From Candidatus Saccharimonadota bacterium (GTDB lineage: Bacteria; Patescibacteriota; Saccharimonadia; QS-5-54-17), in contig SLRF01000022.1 in NCBI GenBank assembly GCA_007131065.1, positions 1 to 5,691 of the forward strand: a stretch of 5,691 nt of DNA. Reading direction: 5' to 3'. How positions within the stretch are numbered: position 1 is the first letter of the stretch; the number at the start of each line of letters is the position of its first letter. A program made the position numbers and the translations under genes. The notes below the pieces were generated by a model, which searched no databases, was not told where the DNA came from, and saw only the letters and a program-made list of their open reading frames with translations. Below, piece after piece: positions 1 through 5,160 of the stretch.

Positions 1-1
1 A

Positions 2-220
2 GTGCGCAATAAGCAACCCGACCAAAAACAAAAACACCACAACAAACAATCTCAGCCAGCTCATCAGAAGCAACAGCATCATAATCAGCCCAACAGACAA
101 CAACACCACCAAGCCAAGAAGGACCATGCCAAGCAGCCGGAGAAGCCCAAGGATAAGCCTCGAGTCGAGGACGGCACTATTACGCATGGCGAGACCGTAA
201 AGCTACGAGACAGAAAGTAG
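2..220 (+). CDS. C-terminal tail of an unidentified Gln/His/Lys-rich protein (partial)
   Basis: The reading frame is open from the window edge to a TAG at 218-220. A GTG at base 2 could be read as a start, but no upstream sequence is visible, so this is probably the 3' end of a longer gene. The 72 visible residues split in two. Residues 1 to about 45 are low complexity, with 13 Gln and 8 His (several HH pairs) plus many Lys and Asn, and almost no hydrophobic residues, so they should be disordered and basic. Residues 46-72 are Lys/Pro/Asp-rich and end in a short stretch (VEDGTITHGETVKL) that looks more ordered. I do not recognise the family. Basic disordered tails of this kind occur on RNA- or DNA-binding proteins such as helicases and nucleases, but nothing here proves that. 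It converges on the minus-strand dcw cluster across about 800 bp. Confidence 0.55.
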   Translation: MRNKQPDQKQKHHNKQSQPAHQKQQHHNQPNRQQHHQAKKDHAKQPEKPKDKPRVEDGTITHGETVKLRDRK

Positions 221-241
221 CCTCAAAGGCGTAAGCGACGT

Positions 242-271
242 AATATAACAGAGGTCCACATCTGTTATATT
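242..271 (+). terminator. Hairpin, likely terminator of the upstream plus-strand gene
   Basis: A perfect 11-bp inverted repeat (AATATAACAGA and TCTGTTATATT) surrounds an 8-base loop. It lies 21 bases after the TAG of the plus-strand gene, where an intrinsic terminator is expected. The outer part of the stem is A-rich on the left and U-rich on the right and runs into TTCAGTT, but there is no clean run of U after the stem and the core has few G-C pairs. A weak or two-way terminator is the best reading. A protein-binding dyad is the alternative. Confidence 0.45.
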
Positions 272-582
272 TCAGTTAAATCACTTCCTTGCCCCAGATG
301 GCCTACAGTAGTTTAAATATTTCGCCTGAAAGTTCGGTTTTTGTTCTGGAAAGACTAAATCTATATATTAATGATAAAATGCGGCGATTAAAGGATCCTG
401 GCGTATAATGCAGATATTCCAAGAAGCCGGAAAGCACCATGAAATACCACAAGACATGCGCGAGGGGGCAGAGTGATCAAGATTTAGACAGGCAAAGACG
501 AATGAGGAGTGCGGATTTAAAACTGCGATACATAAATGCCGGAGTAGTGGATGAATAGAAGCGAAATGGAGCGATTGTGACT

Positions 583-610
583 ACGTCGCACAATGTATAT
601 TTTGCGACGT
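583..610. repeat. Stem-loop (ACGTCGCA/TGCGACGT)
   Basis: A perfect 8-bp inverted repeat is followed inward by one mismatch and three more pairs (AAT/ATT), closing on a 4-base loop (GTAT). A TATAAT hexamer follows directly at 611-616, with no recognisable -35 box at normal spacing. The heptamer GCGACGT of the right arm also occurs at 235-241, just before the terminator-like hairpin. This could be the stem of an RNA structure or an operator next to a promoter. Nothing links it to a gene. Confidence 0.35.
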
Positions 611-687
611 TATAATATATGTATCTTCCGCGACTCAATATACCTATAGAATCAGGGTGTTTTCCCCTTAATAGGGGGCTTAGCGTC

Positions 688-723
688 CTATGTACTATTC
701 GCACGGTCTCGGCACTATGTACT
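688..723. repeat. Direct repeat CTATGTACT, two copies
   Basis: The 9-mer CTATGTACT occurs at 688-696 and again at 715-723, with starts 27 bases apart, and the match continues as NTT. Just after the second copy GTTGATG is repeated at 724-730 and 734-740, a 10-base period. These short repeats could be binding sites or traces of a decayed sequence, and chance cannot be excluded. Confidence 0.25.
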
Positions 724-818
724 GTTGATGTTAGTTGATGCGTCTTAATATATAATCGCAGGCCCTTAAGTCTATATACTACTACCGGATCCTTGCCCTT
801 GCATATATACATGCTTTA

Positions 819-834
819 TGTGATATGTATCACT
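819..834. promoter_or_regulatory. CRP/FNR-type palindrome (candidate operator)
   Basis: The sequence reads TGTGA-N6-TCACT, nine of ten matches to the TGTGA-N6-TCACA half-site pattern of the CRP family. The core at 820-833 has six-base arms (GTGATA/TATCAC) around a two-base centre. A second imperfect palindrome lies at 801-814 (GCAT/ATGC arms), and TTTTCCACA, one base from the DnaA-box consensus TTATCCACA, overlaps it at 834-842. No convincing gene starts next to it, so the target is unknown and the match may be accidental. Confidence 0.25.
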
Positions 835-863
835 TTTCCACAGTTTAGGGTTATGCGTCGTTA

Positions 864-923
864 TATTTGACATACTCACCCTTCTATTCTCTCCCACTAC
901 TCTCTTCCCTGTTATTTGACATA
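864..923. repeat. 11-bp direct repeat flanking a pyrimidine-rich tract
   Basis: TATTTGACATA occurs perfectly at 864-874 and 913-923, with starts 49 bp apart. Each copy contains the -35 consensus TTGACA, but no -10 hexamer sits at 16-18 bp after either copy. Between the copies, 32 of the 36 plus-strand bases at 875-910 are C or T. Directly after the second copy GACATAT recurs (918-924 and 926-932). The layout looks like paired protein-binding sites rather than promoters. Confidence 0.4.
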
Positions 924-949
924 TCGACATATTATACATTCTAGTATGT
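922..949 (-). other. dif-like XerC/XerD recombination site (candidate)
   Basis: Read on the minus strand the 28 bp divide as ACATACTAGAA (left arm), TGTATA (centre) and ATATGTCGATA (right arm). Against the Bacillus subtilis dif site as I recall it (ACTTCCTAGAA, TATATA, TTATGTAAACT) this is 9/11, 5/6 and 6/11 matches, 20 of 28 in total. The centre TGTATA is identical to that of Escherichia coli dif. The site lies in a long gap between convergent genes, as expected near a replication terminus. Against it: the right (XerD) arm is normally the better conserved arm but here is the worse one, and the region is AT-rich. Confidence 0.3.
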
Positions 950-1022
950 TTTTTATGCTTAAATTTTGTTTGCTAATTTATAGGAACAAGAACCGAACAA
1001 ATAGAGAAGGGCGGGTAGGGCC

Positions 1023-1835
1023 CTAGCGGTAGTACCCCTTGTGCGGTATACGTACGTCGATGTATTCGCTAATAACATCACCGCGTGATGAGGCGACGTC
1101 TTGGATGCGTGATATATTATCTAACTGCACGTCTAGATCTTCCGCAGTAGACATACGCACGTCGTAACCTCCGCCCACCCCCACCATTAGCTCGCCGGTG
1201 GTCTCAACAATCCGCATGGATTCGATATCTAGAGAATCACTCGAATGTAAATTGGAGACAAACTCCACCAAAGCGACTGGAGCTATCTGCTCCCCTTCCT
1301 CCACTGGTAATGATGCCTGGTCAACTACTAATGGCAGATCTGATGAGTCTGCCTTTTCTACAGCTACGCCTAGATCATCGACTAGATACTCCTCGTCACC
1401 GCTACGCCAACGAATCATCAGCTGACGCGGTTCTACTACTAATACCAACCTACGATCCAGCCACTCTCTCCTGTGCCCCACAGAAGAGATGTCGCTCCTG
1501 TGCAGAGCTCTAAAACCCTCTAGGCTACTGTCATGAACCTGCCAGAAGAATTGAAAGCGTGACTCGGCATCATCATGAAGCTGAGAAGCAACCGAATCTT
1601 CGGCGCCCACCACCCGCACTTCAGATACATGCGACAACCATACAAAAACTCCCCCTGCTGCCAGCAACGTCAAAGCCAACGCTAATGAACGAAGACGGGA
1701 ACGGGGCTTTGAGCCGGCTCCTTCTGCCACCTGCTCTCCTCTATGGTATGAGGCTACGAACTTCGAAAGCCCTTCTCCATGGGTGCCTGTAGGCTTCCGA
1801 GAGCGGTTTCGGCGTCTCTGTGGCGTCCTATTCAT
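1023..1835 (-). CDS. ftsQ: Cell division protein FtsQ/DivIB
   Basis: Divisome scaffold that bridges the FtsW-FtsI synthase and its partners. The 270 residues follow the family plan. There is a very basic cytoplasmic N-terminus (residues 1-50, many Arg/Lys) and one membrane segment at about 50-67. A POTRA domain starts at SEVRVVGAED (71-80) and ends near the VVEPRQLMIRW strand (133-143). Then comes a beta domain with the typical VDDLGVAVE turn (152-160), a TGELMV strand (213-218) and the terminal YIDVRIPHKGYY (258-269), which resembles the conserved end of the family. Identity is low, so the call rests on architecture and position. The ATG overlaps the murG stop as ATGA, and a GGGGAG stretch lies 7 bases upstream, pointing to coupled translation. 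It is the last gene of the cluster: ftsA and ftsZ, the usual followers, are absent here. Confidence 0.88.
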   Translation of the reverse strand: MNRTPQRRRNRSRKPTGTHGEGLSKFVASYHRGEQVAEGAGSKPRSRLRSLALALTLLAAGGVFVWLSHVSEVRVVGAEDSVASQLHDDAESRFQFFWQVHDSSLEGFRALHRSDISSVGHRREWLDRRLVLVVEPRQLMIRWRSGDEEYLVDDLGVAVEKADSSDLPLVVDQASLPVEEGEQIAPVALVEFVSNLHSSDSLDIESMRIVETTGELMVGVGGGYDVRMSTAEDLDVQLDNISRIQDVASSRGDVISEYIDVRIPHKGYYR

Positions 1836-2932
1836 TCCTGCACTCCCCTTCTCTTCTTACGTGCAATGGAGAGTAGTTTATCTGCTATTAACTCTGCTGA
1901 GTCTTGGCGAGCGAATTTCGCTATATTCTCAGAAAGTCTGTTTCTTAGATCCTCGTCACGACTGACTCGCTCTACTTCGCTGGCAAACCTCTCTAGTGTA
2001 AGCTCATTTTGATCTATAAGCACGACTGCTCCACTATCGGCCATAACAGCGGCATTCTTGTACTGATGATTACCACTAAGGCTTGGATGCGGAACTATTA
2101 TCGACACCTTGCCCAAGGTTGCAAGTTCCGCAAGTGTATTTGCTCCTGCACGAGACACTACTACCGAAGCCATCTGCAAGGCTGCAGGCATCTTATCACT
2201 TAGAAATTTATAGGCATGGTAATTTGTAGTGCTATCATCTGTCTCGCTCGCTCCATCACCCGTGATGTGGATGATTTCATAGTCAGAATTAGACCGGGCA
2301 AAACTTACTACGACATCGTTAAGGGATACTGAGCCTAAACTGCCGCCGAAAGCCAAGATAATAGGCTTATCGCTGTTGATTCCGAAGTCTTCCAGGCTAT
2401 AACTCGAGGGTAAAGTTATCTCCGGTCTTACTGGATTGCCTAGATTCTCATAGCCTTCGATATCGAATCCGCTGACCCGGTGTGGAGTAAGTCTGCCTAA
2501 TATCTTATTAGTAAGCCCGGGAACGCTATCTGATTCATGCGTCATAAACGGCCGTCTGAGTATCCAAGCGGCCACTCCTACTGGCAATCCTACGAAACCG
2601 CCCTTGATAAATATACAATCCGGACGAATGCGCAGTAGTAGATATATACTGCGCAAAACTCCGACTAGAAACCGAAACCCGTCGTAGATGTTTAAAACTA
2701 GCGTACGCCAGTCAGTTAATCTATTCAGCCATGATCGATTGTGATAGCGACGAAATTTGCCCGCCACTATTCGATGGGCAGTTATATCTGTGGAAGCTAT
2801 CAGCTCGCGCTCTCTGACTTCACCGAGACCTATATAGTGCAGATCTCTATTTGGTGATTTGAGCTCCGACGCGACGGCCAGTATAGGCGTTATGTGTCCG
2901 CCGCTGCCTCCGCCTGCTAGAACGATCCGCAT
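1832..2932 (-). CDS. murG: UDP-GlcNAc:lipid I GlcNAc transferase MurG
   Basis: Peripheral inner-membrane GT-B enzyme that adds GlcNAc to lipid I, giving lipid II. The 366 residues are of normal length. Motifs in order: the N-terminal glycine loop GGGSGGHITP (7-16) with the conserved His13; a membrane-facing hydrophobic patch at about 108-124; HESD (132-135) followed by VPGLTNK; NPVR (166-169); GGSLGS (196-201), start of the C-terminal domain; HITG (222-225); YKFLSDKMPAALQMAS (241-256); and SRAGANTLAEL (260-270) with Glu269, then NHQYKNA (288-294), which bind the UDP-sugar. Differences from the usual family: HESD for HEQN, GGSLGS for GGSQGA, and NHQ where DHQ is common. The start is fixed by the glycine loop and by AAGGAG 5 bases upstream. 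Its first 86 nt overlap the end of ftsW in another frame. Confidence 0.96.
   Translation of the reverse strand: MRIVLAGGGSGGHITPILAVASELKSPNRDLHYIGLGEVRERELIASTDITAHRIVAGKFRRYHNRSWLNRLTDWRTLVLNIYDGFRFLVGVLRSIYLLLRIRPDCIFIKGGFVGLPVGVAAWILRRPFMTHESDSVPGLTNKILGRLTPHRVSGFDIEGYENLGNPVRPEITLPSSYSLEDFGINSDKPIILAFGGSLGSVSLNDVVVSFARSNSDYEIIHITGDGASETDDSTTNYHAYKFLSDKMPAALQMASVVVSRAGANTLAELATLGKVSIIVPHPSLSGNHQYKNAAVMADSGAVVLIDQNELTLERFASEVERVSRDEDLRNRLSENIAKFARQDSAELIADKLLSIARKKRRGVQE
1843..1848 (-). promoter_or_regulatory. ftsQ ribosome binding site
   Basis: On the minus strand GGGGAG (within AAGGGGAG) lies 7 bases before the ATG at 1835, inside the end of murG. It supports this start and the ATGA coupling. 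Confidence 0.7.
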
Positions 2933-4085
2933 AAGGTCTCCTTACAGTATATTTTGAAATATTAACGACTATTCCCAGTGCTATCATCATAAACAATAAG
3001 CTACTACCGCCATAGCTTACGAACGGTAACGGTATTCCCGTTAGGGGTATTATACCCAACATAGACATCATGTTTACCACTGCCTGTGTACCGAGCCAAG
3101 CCAATACGCCTACAACTAGAAGTTGCGAGAACCTATCCGGTGCACCTTCAGCGACCATCAGCATCCTAAATATCAGTAGTCCAAACAGTATCAGTACAAA
3201 AGATGCGCCCAAAAATCCGAACATCTCCCCTATGATAGCGAATATCGAGTCGTTTGCGGCTTCTGGGAGATAGCCATAAACCTGGACGCTACGCCCTAAG
3301 CCGAGTCCGAACATCCCTCCCGAGCCGACCGCTATTAGTGCCTGGTGCAAATGATAGCCTGTCTCAGCTAAATTATCTCCTGGCGAGAAGTATGTACGTA
3401 TCCTCTCCATGCGGTGCGGGAACAGGGCTATACTAGCCGCTCCAAACGTTCCACCGATTCCCAGCAGTACCCCTAGTTGTTTCAGACTTACGCCACTAGC
3501 AAAAAATATCGCCACTACTACAGCTGCTATCACTAGCATAGTCCCTAGATCTCGCTGATGAACGAGTACAAAGAGTGATACGACACCCAACAGCCCAATA
3601 GCTGGAGCTAAGGTGCGCTTATAGTCTTTGAGCTCCTTTTCTTTGAGAGATGCGAACCATGCCGCCACCCCTATTACTACAGTAAGCTTGATAAGTTCTG
3701 AGGGCTGAAAACTAAACGGCCCCATACCGACCCAGCGAGTAGCCCCTTTCTCGGTAATGGCAAGACCCGGTATAAAAGTCATGACTAAAGCTGCAATGGA
3801 AGCGATTATGAGGATGGGCAGTAACTTGCTCTTCCATTTGGTCCAGTTTATATTTACCGCTATAAAAAAGGCTACCAGAGCCAATAAGATATTGCGTATC
3901 TGTCCATACATAAAATAGTTTTGGCTGACGTCATCTAAAAGTCTGTGGCTGAGTATCGGGCTAAGAGCATATATAACGATAAGACCCACCAGGGTCAACA
4001 GCATAGTAATCATGATTAGACTGACATCGGCTCGATGACGGCGACGCTTTTCGTTGGGAGAACTTGATCTACTTGTAGGCTTCAC
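2847..4085 (-). CDS. ftsW: SEDS-family lipid II glycosyltransferase FtsW
   Basis: Multi-pass membrane enzyme that polymerises lipid II at the septum, paired with an FtsI-type transpeptidase. I choose the GTG at 4085: GGGAGGA lies 5 bases upstream and the start overlaps the mraY stop as GTGA. The longer frame from an ATG at 4148 would add 21 Cys/Arg-rich residues over mraY and lacks this signal. This gives 412 residues. A basic N-terminus (to about 20) precedes about ten hydrophobic segments. Family motifs: FQPSELIKL (126-134), VLVHQRDLGTM (173-183), GLGLGRS (260-266), YLPEAANDSIFAIIGE (272-287) with the presumed catalytic Asp279, and GIPLPFVSYGGSSLL (350-364). The usual EE after the Asp motif is Glu-Met here. 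FtsW rather than RodA is inferred from the dcw context. Residues 385-412 are Arg-rich and encoded in the overlap with murG. Confidence 0.94.
   Translation of the reverse strand: MKPTSRSSSPNEKRRRHRADVSLIMITMLLTLVGLIVIYALSPILSHRLLDDVSQNYFMYGQIRNILLALVAFFIAVNINWTKWKSKLLPILIIASIAALVMTFIPGLAITEKGATRWVGMGPFSFQPSELIKLTVVIGVAAWFASLKEKELKDYKRTLAPAIGLLGVVSLFVLVHQRDLGTMLVIAAVVVAIFFASGVSLKQLGVLLGIGGTFGAASIALFPHRMERIRTYFSPGDNLAETGYHLHQALIAVGSGGMFGLGLGRSVQVYGYLPEAANDSIFAIIGEMFGFLGASFVLILFGLLIFRMLMVAEGAPDRFSQLLVVGVLAWLGTQAVVNMMSMLGIIPLTGIPLPFVSYGGSSLLFMMIALGIVVNISKYTVRRPYADRSSRRRQRRTHNAYTGRRVGAQITK
2938..2942 (-). promoter_or_regulatory. murG ribosome binding site inside ftsW
   Basis: AGGAG on the minus strand lies 5 bases before the murG ATG at 2932. 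It sits within the ftsW reading frame, 98 nt before the last base of ftsW, so murG has its own strong initiation signal. Confidence 0.8.
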
Positions 4086-5119
4086 AGCTGTCCTCCCAGG
4101 ACAGCTATCACGAGGCCTATCATCGCAAACATCGCACCTAGTATCCAAAACCGCATAGTCACCTTGGATTCAGGCCATCCGATAGCTTCGAAGTGATGAT
4201 GTATTGGCGCAGAGAGGAAAATTTTCTTCTTGCGAATCTTTTTAGACAGTATCTGGAGACTCGAGGATCCGGCCTCTAGAACGAATACAGCAGCAATAAC
4301 AGGAAGCAGCAATACCGTATCGGTAAGCAGTGCCACTATCGCCAGAGTGGTCCCCATAGCAAAAGAACCTATATCGCCCATAAAGAACCGCGCGGGATGG
4401 ACATTAAACCAGGTGTAAGCTAATAGCGAACCTACTGCAGTGGCACAGAATATAGCGATACCGAAATTACCTTGTGCGAAAGCTATTACCGTATAAACAC
4501 CAAAAACGATAGTCAGCAAGCCGCCGGCGAGACCGTCCAATCCATCGGTAATGTTCACGGCATTGGCAGTTGCTACAATCACAAAGGCAAACAACGGTAT
4601 TATGAGCCAGCCTAAGGATATAGGATCGAAAAACGGAACTGAAAGTGAAGTATATGCTAGCTTAGAGAATGCATACCAACTTGAACCTAAGGCAATAGCT
4701 AGTATCAAACCAAATTTTATATGCGTACGAAGTCCTGCCACCCCTGTACCTTGTCCACGGATGTTGATGAAATCATCAAGCAGGCCCACACCTCCGGCGG
4801 TAACCAATGCCACCAGTGGCAGTAGTGTCTGTGCTCTATCAAGATTAAATATTATCGTAATAAGCGCAATGGCAACCACCATGATAATACCGGCCATAGT
4901 CGGTATGTTGCGCTTGTGTTTCTCAGCATGAAGCTTATGAAACACCGGTGCCTTCTCTCCTGTAGTCGCTGTATCGCGTACACGCTTCCAGGCTTTGTAT
5001 TTAAACGCGAGATGCGTATATACCGGTGTAAGTGCCATCGACACTACAAAGCCAGCAAACGCTGCTAACGCAATCTCAAGTAGTGTCGATTCTATGATAA
5101 AAAAATTGATGTTTTGCAT
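4082..5119 (-). CDS. mraY: Phospho-N-acetylmuramoyl-pentapeptide transferase MraY
   Basis: Integral membrane enzyme that transfers phospho-MurNAc-pentapeptide from UDP to undecaprenyl phosphate, making lipid I. The 345 residues and about ten hydrophobic segments match the family. Active-site signatures are intact: LLDDFINI (113-120) with Asp115-Asp116, NAVNITDGLDGLAGG (186-200), FFMGDIGSFAMG (245-256) with Asp249, and APIHHHFE (304-311), the His triplet that separates MraY from WecA/TagO relatives. One variation: the usual GTPTMGG stretch is NIPTMAG here (71-77). The ATG at 5119 is the first usable start, because an in-frame TAG lies at 5140-5138. It begins 41 bp after ftsI, behind an extended -10 promoter, and its TGA overlaps the ftsW GTG. 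The mur ligases often found beside mraY (murF, murD) are not here. Confidence 0.97.
   Translation of the reverse strand: MQNINFFIIESTLLEIALAAFAGFVVSMALTPVYTHLAFKYKAWKRVRDTATTGEKAPVFHKLHAEKHKRNIPTMAGIIMVVAIALITIIFNLDRAQTLLPLVALVTAGGVGLLDDFINIRGQGTGVAGLRTHIKFGLILAIALGSSWYAFSKLAYTSLSVPFFDPISLGWLIIPLFAFVIVATANAVNITDGLDGLAGGLLTIVFGVYTVIAFAQGNFGIAIFCATAVGSLLAYTWFNVHPARFFMGDIGSFAMGTTLAIVALLTDTVLLLPVIAAVFVLEAGSSSLQILSKKIRKKKIFLSAPIHHHFEAIGWPESKVTMRFWILGAMFAMIGLVIAVLGGQL
4091..4097 (-). promoter_or_regulatory. ftsW ribosome binding site (decides the start)
   Basis: GGGAGGA on the minus strand is close to the ideal Shine-Dalgarno sequence and sits 5 bases before the GTG at 4085, inside the last codons of mraY. 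It is the main reason to prefer the GTG over the upstream ATG at 4148. Confidence 0.8.
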
Positions 5120-5132
5120 GTTTGTTTTTCTG

Positions 5133-5139
5133 CCCTTCT
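5133..5139 (-). promoter_or_regulatory. Possible mraY ribosome binding site (weak, long spacing)
   Basis: AGAAGGG on the minus strand is the only purine-rich Shine-Dalgarno-like stretch before the mraY ATG. The 13-base spacing, filled by an A-rich stretch, is longer than usual, so initiation may be less efficient or rely on the A-rich leader. Confidence 0.4.
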
Positions 5140-5147
5140 AATGTCCT

Positions 5148-5156
5148 ATTATACCA
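5148..5156 (-). promoter_or_regulatory. Extended -10 promoter before mraY
   Basis: TGGTATAAT on the minus strand is a perfect TGnTATAAT extended -10 element, located in the 41-bp gap between ftsI and mraY. No good -35 box lies 16-18 bp upstream, inside the end of ftsI, which is usual for extended -10 promoters. A transcript would begin near 5141 with a leader of about 20 bases. It would give mraY-ftsW-murG-ftsQ a transcript independent of ftsI. Confidence 0.5.
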
Positions 5157-5160
5157 TAAT

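Larger units (their letters stand above)
221..1022. other. 802-bp gene-free convergent intergenic region
   Basis: No reading frame here has a family motif or a good start signal. The longest frame (minus strand, 477-812, 111 codons) has a random-looking composition and no Shine-Dalgarno sequence. I looked on both strands for tRNA T-arm sequences, tmRNA ends, the SRP RNA GGAAG/AGCAG loop and conserved RNase P RNA blocks and found none. What is visible: a hairpin at 242-271, TATAAT hexamers at 404, 611 and 751, a stem-loop at 583-610, a CCCCT/AGGGG stem at 664-677, a 9-bp direct repeat at 688 and 715, palindromes at 801-833, an 11-bp repeat at 864 and 913, a pyrimidine-rich tract at 875-910, and an AT-rich stretch at about 911-985 with a dif-like site. 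No convincing terminator for the minus-strand operon was found just past 1023. Confidence 0.7.

Noticed and set aside
325..342. CCTGAAAGTTCGG followed by TTTTT as a second terminator
   Set aside because: The stem needs a bulge and has about four pairs, too weak to support.
421..470. CCGGAAAGCACC as an SRP RNA or RNase P RNA core
   Set aside because: It resembles fragments of the conserved loops only over a few bases; the rest of the conserved blocks and the pairing partners are missing.
477..812. 111-codon minus-strand frame in the intergenic gap
   Set aside because: No ribosome binding site precedes the ATG, the composition (many Tyr, Arg, Ser, Thr) looks random, no motif or membrane pattern is visible, and several inverted repeats cross it.
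867..944. TTGACA hexamers at 867 and 916 as sigma-70 promoters
   Set aside because: No -10 hexamer lies at 16-18 bp from either one; the nearest candidates are at 11-12 or 20 bp, and no plus-strand gene follows.
931..954. ACAT/ATGT hairpin followed by TTTTTT on the plus strand as an intrinsic terminator
   Set aside because: The stem has only four pairs, mostly A-T, and no plus-strand gene ends nearby; the same bases are better explained as part of the dif-like site.
1016..1025. TAGGGCCCTA palindrome at the ftsQ stop as a terminator
   Set aside because: It has no loop and is not followed by a U-tract on the minus strand, so it cannot be called a terminator.
1198..2203. Plus-strand frames lying across ftsQ and murG
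   Set aside because: They are shadows of the minus-strand genes, have no family motifs and no start signals; the same holds for the plus-strand frames inside ftsW and mraY.
4086..4148. Longer ftsW start at an ATG at 4148
   Set aside because: It would overlap mraY by 67 nt and add a Cys/Arg/Pro-rich stretch unlike FtsW N-termini, whereas the GTG at 4085 has an excellent Shine-Dalgarno sequence and a GTGA overlap.
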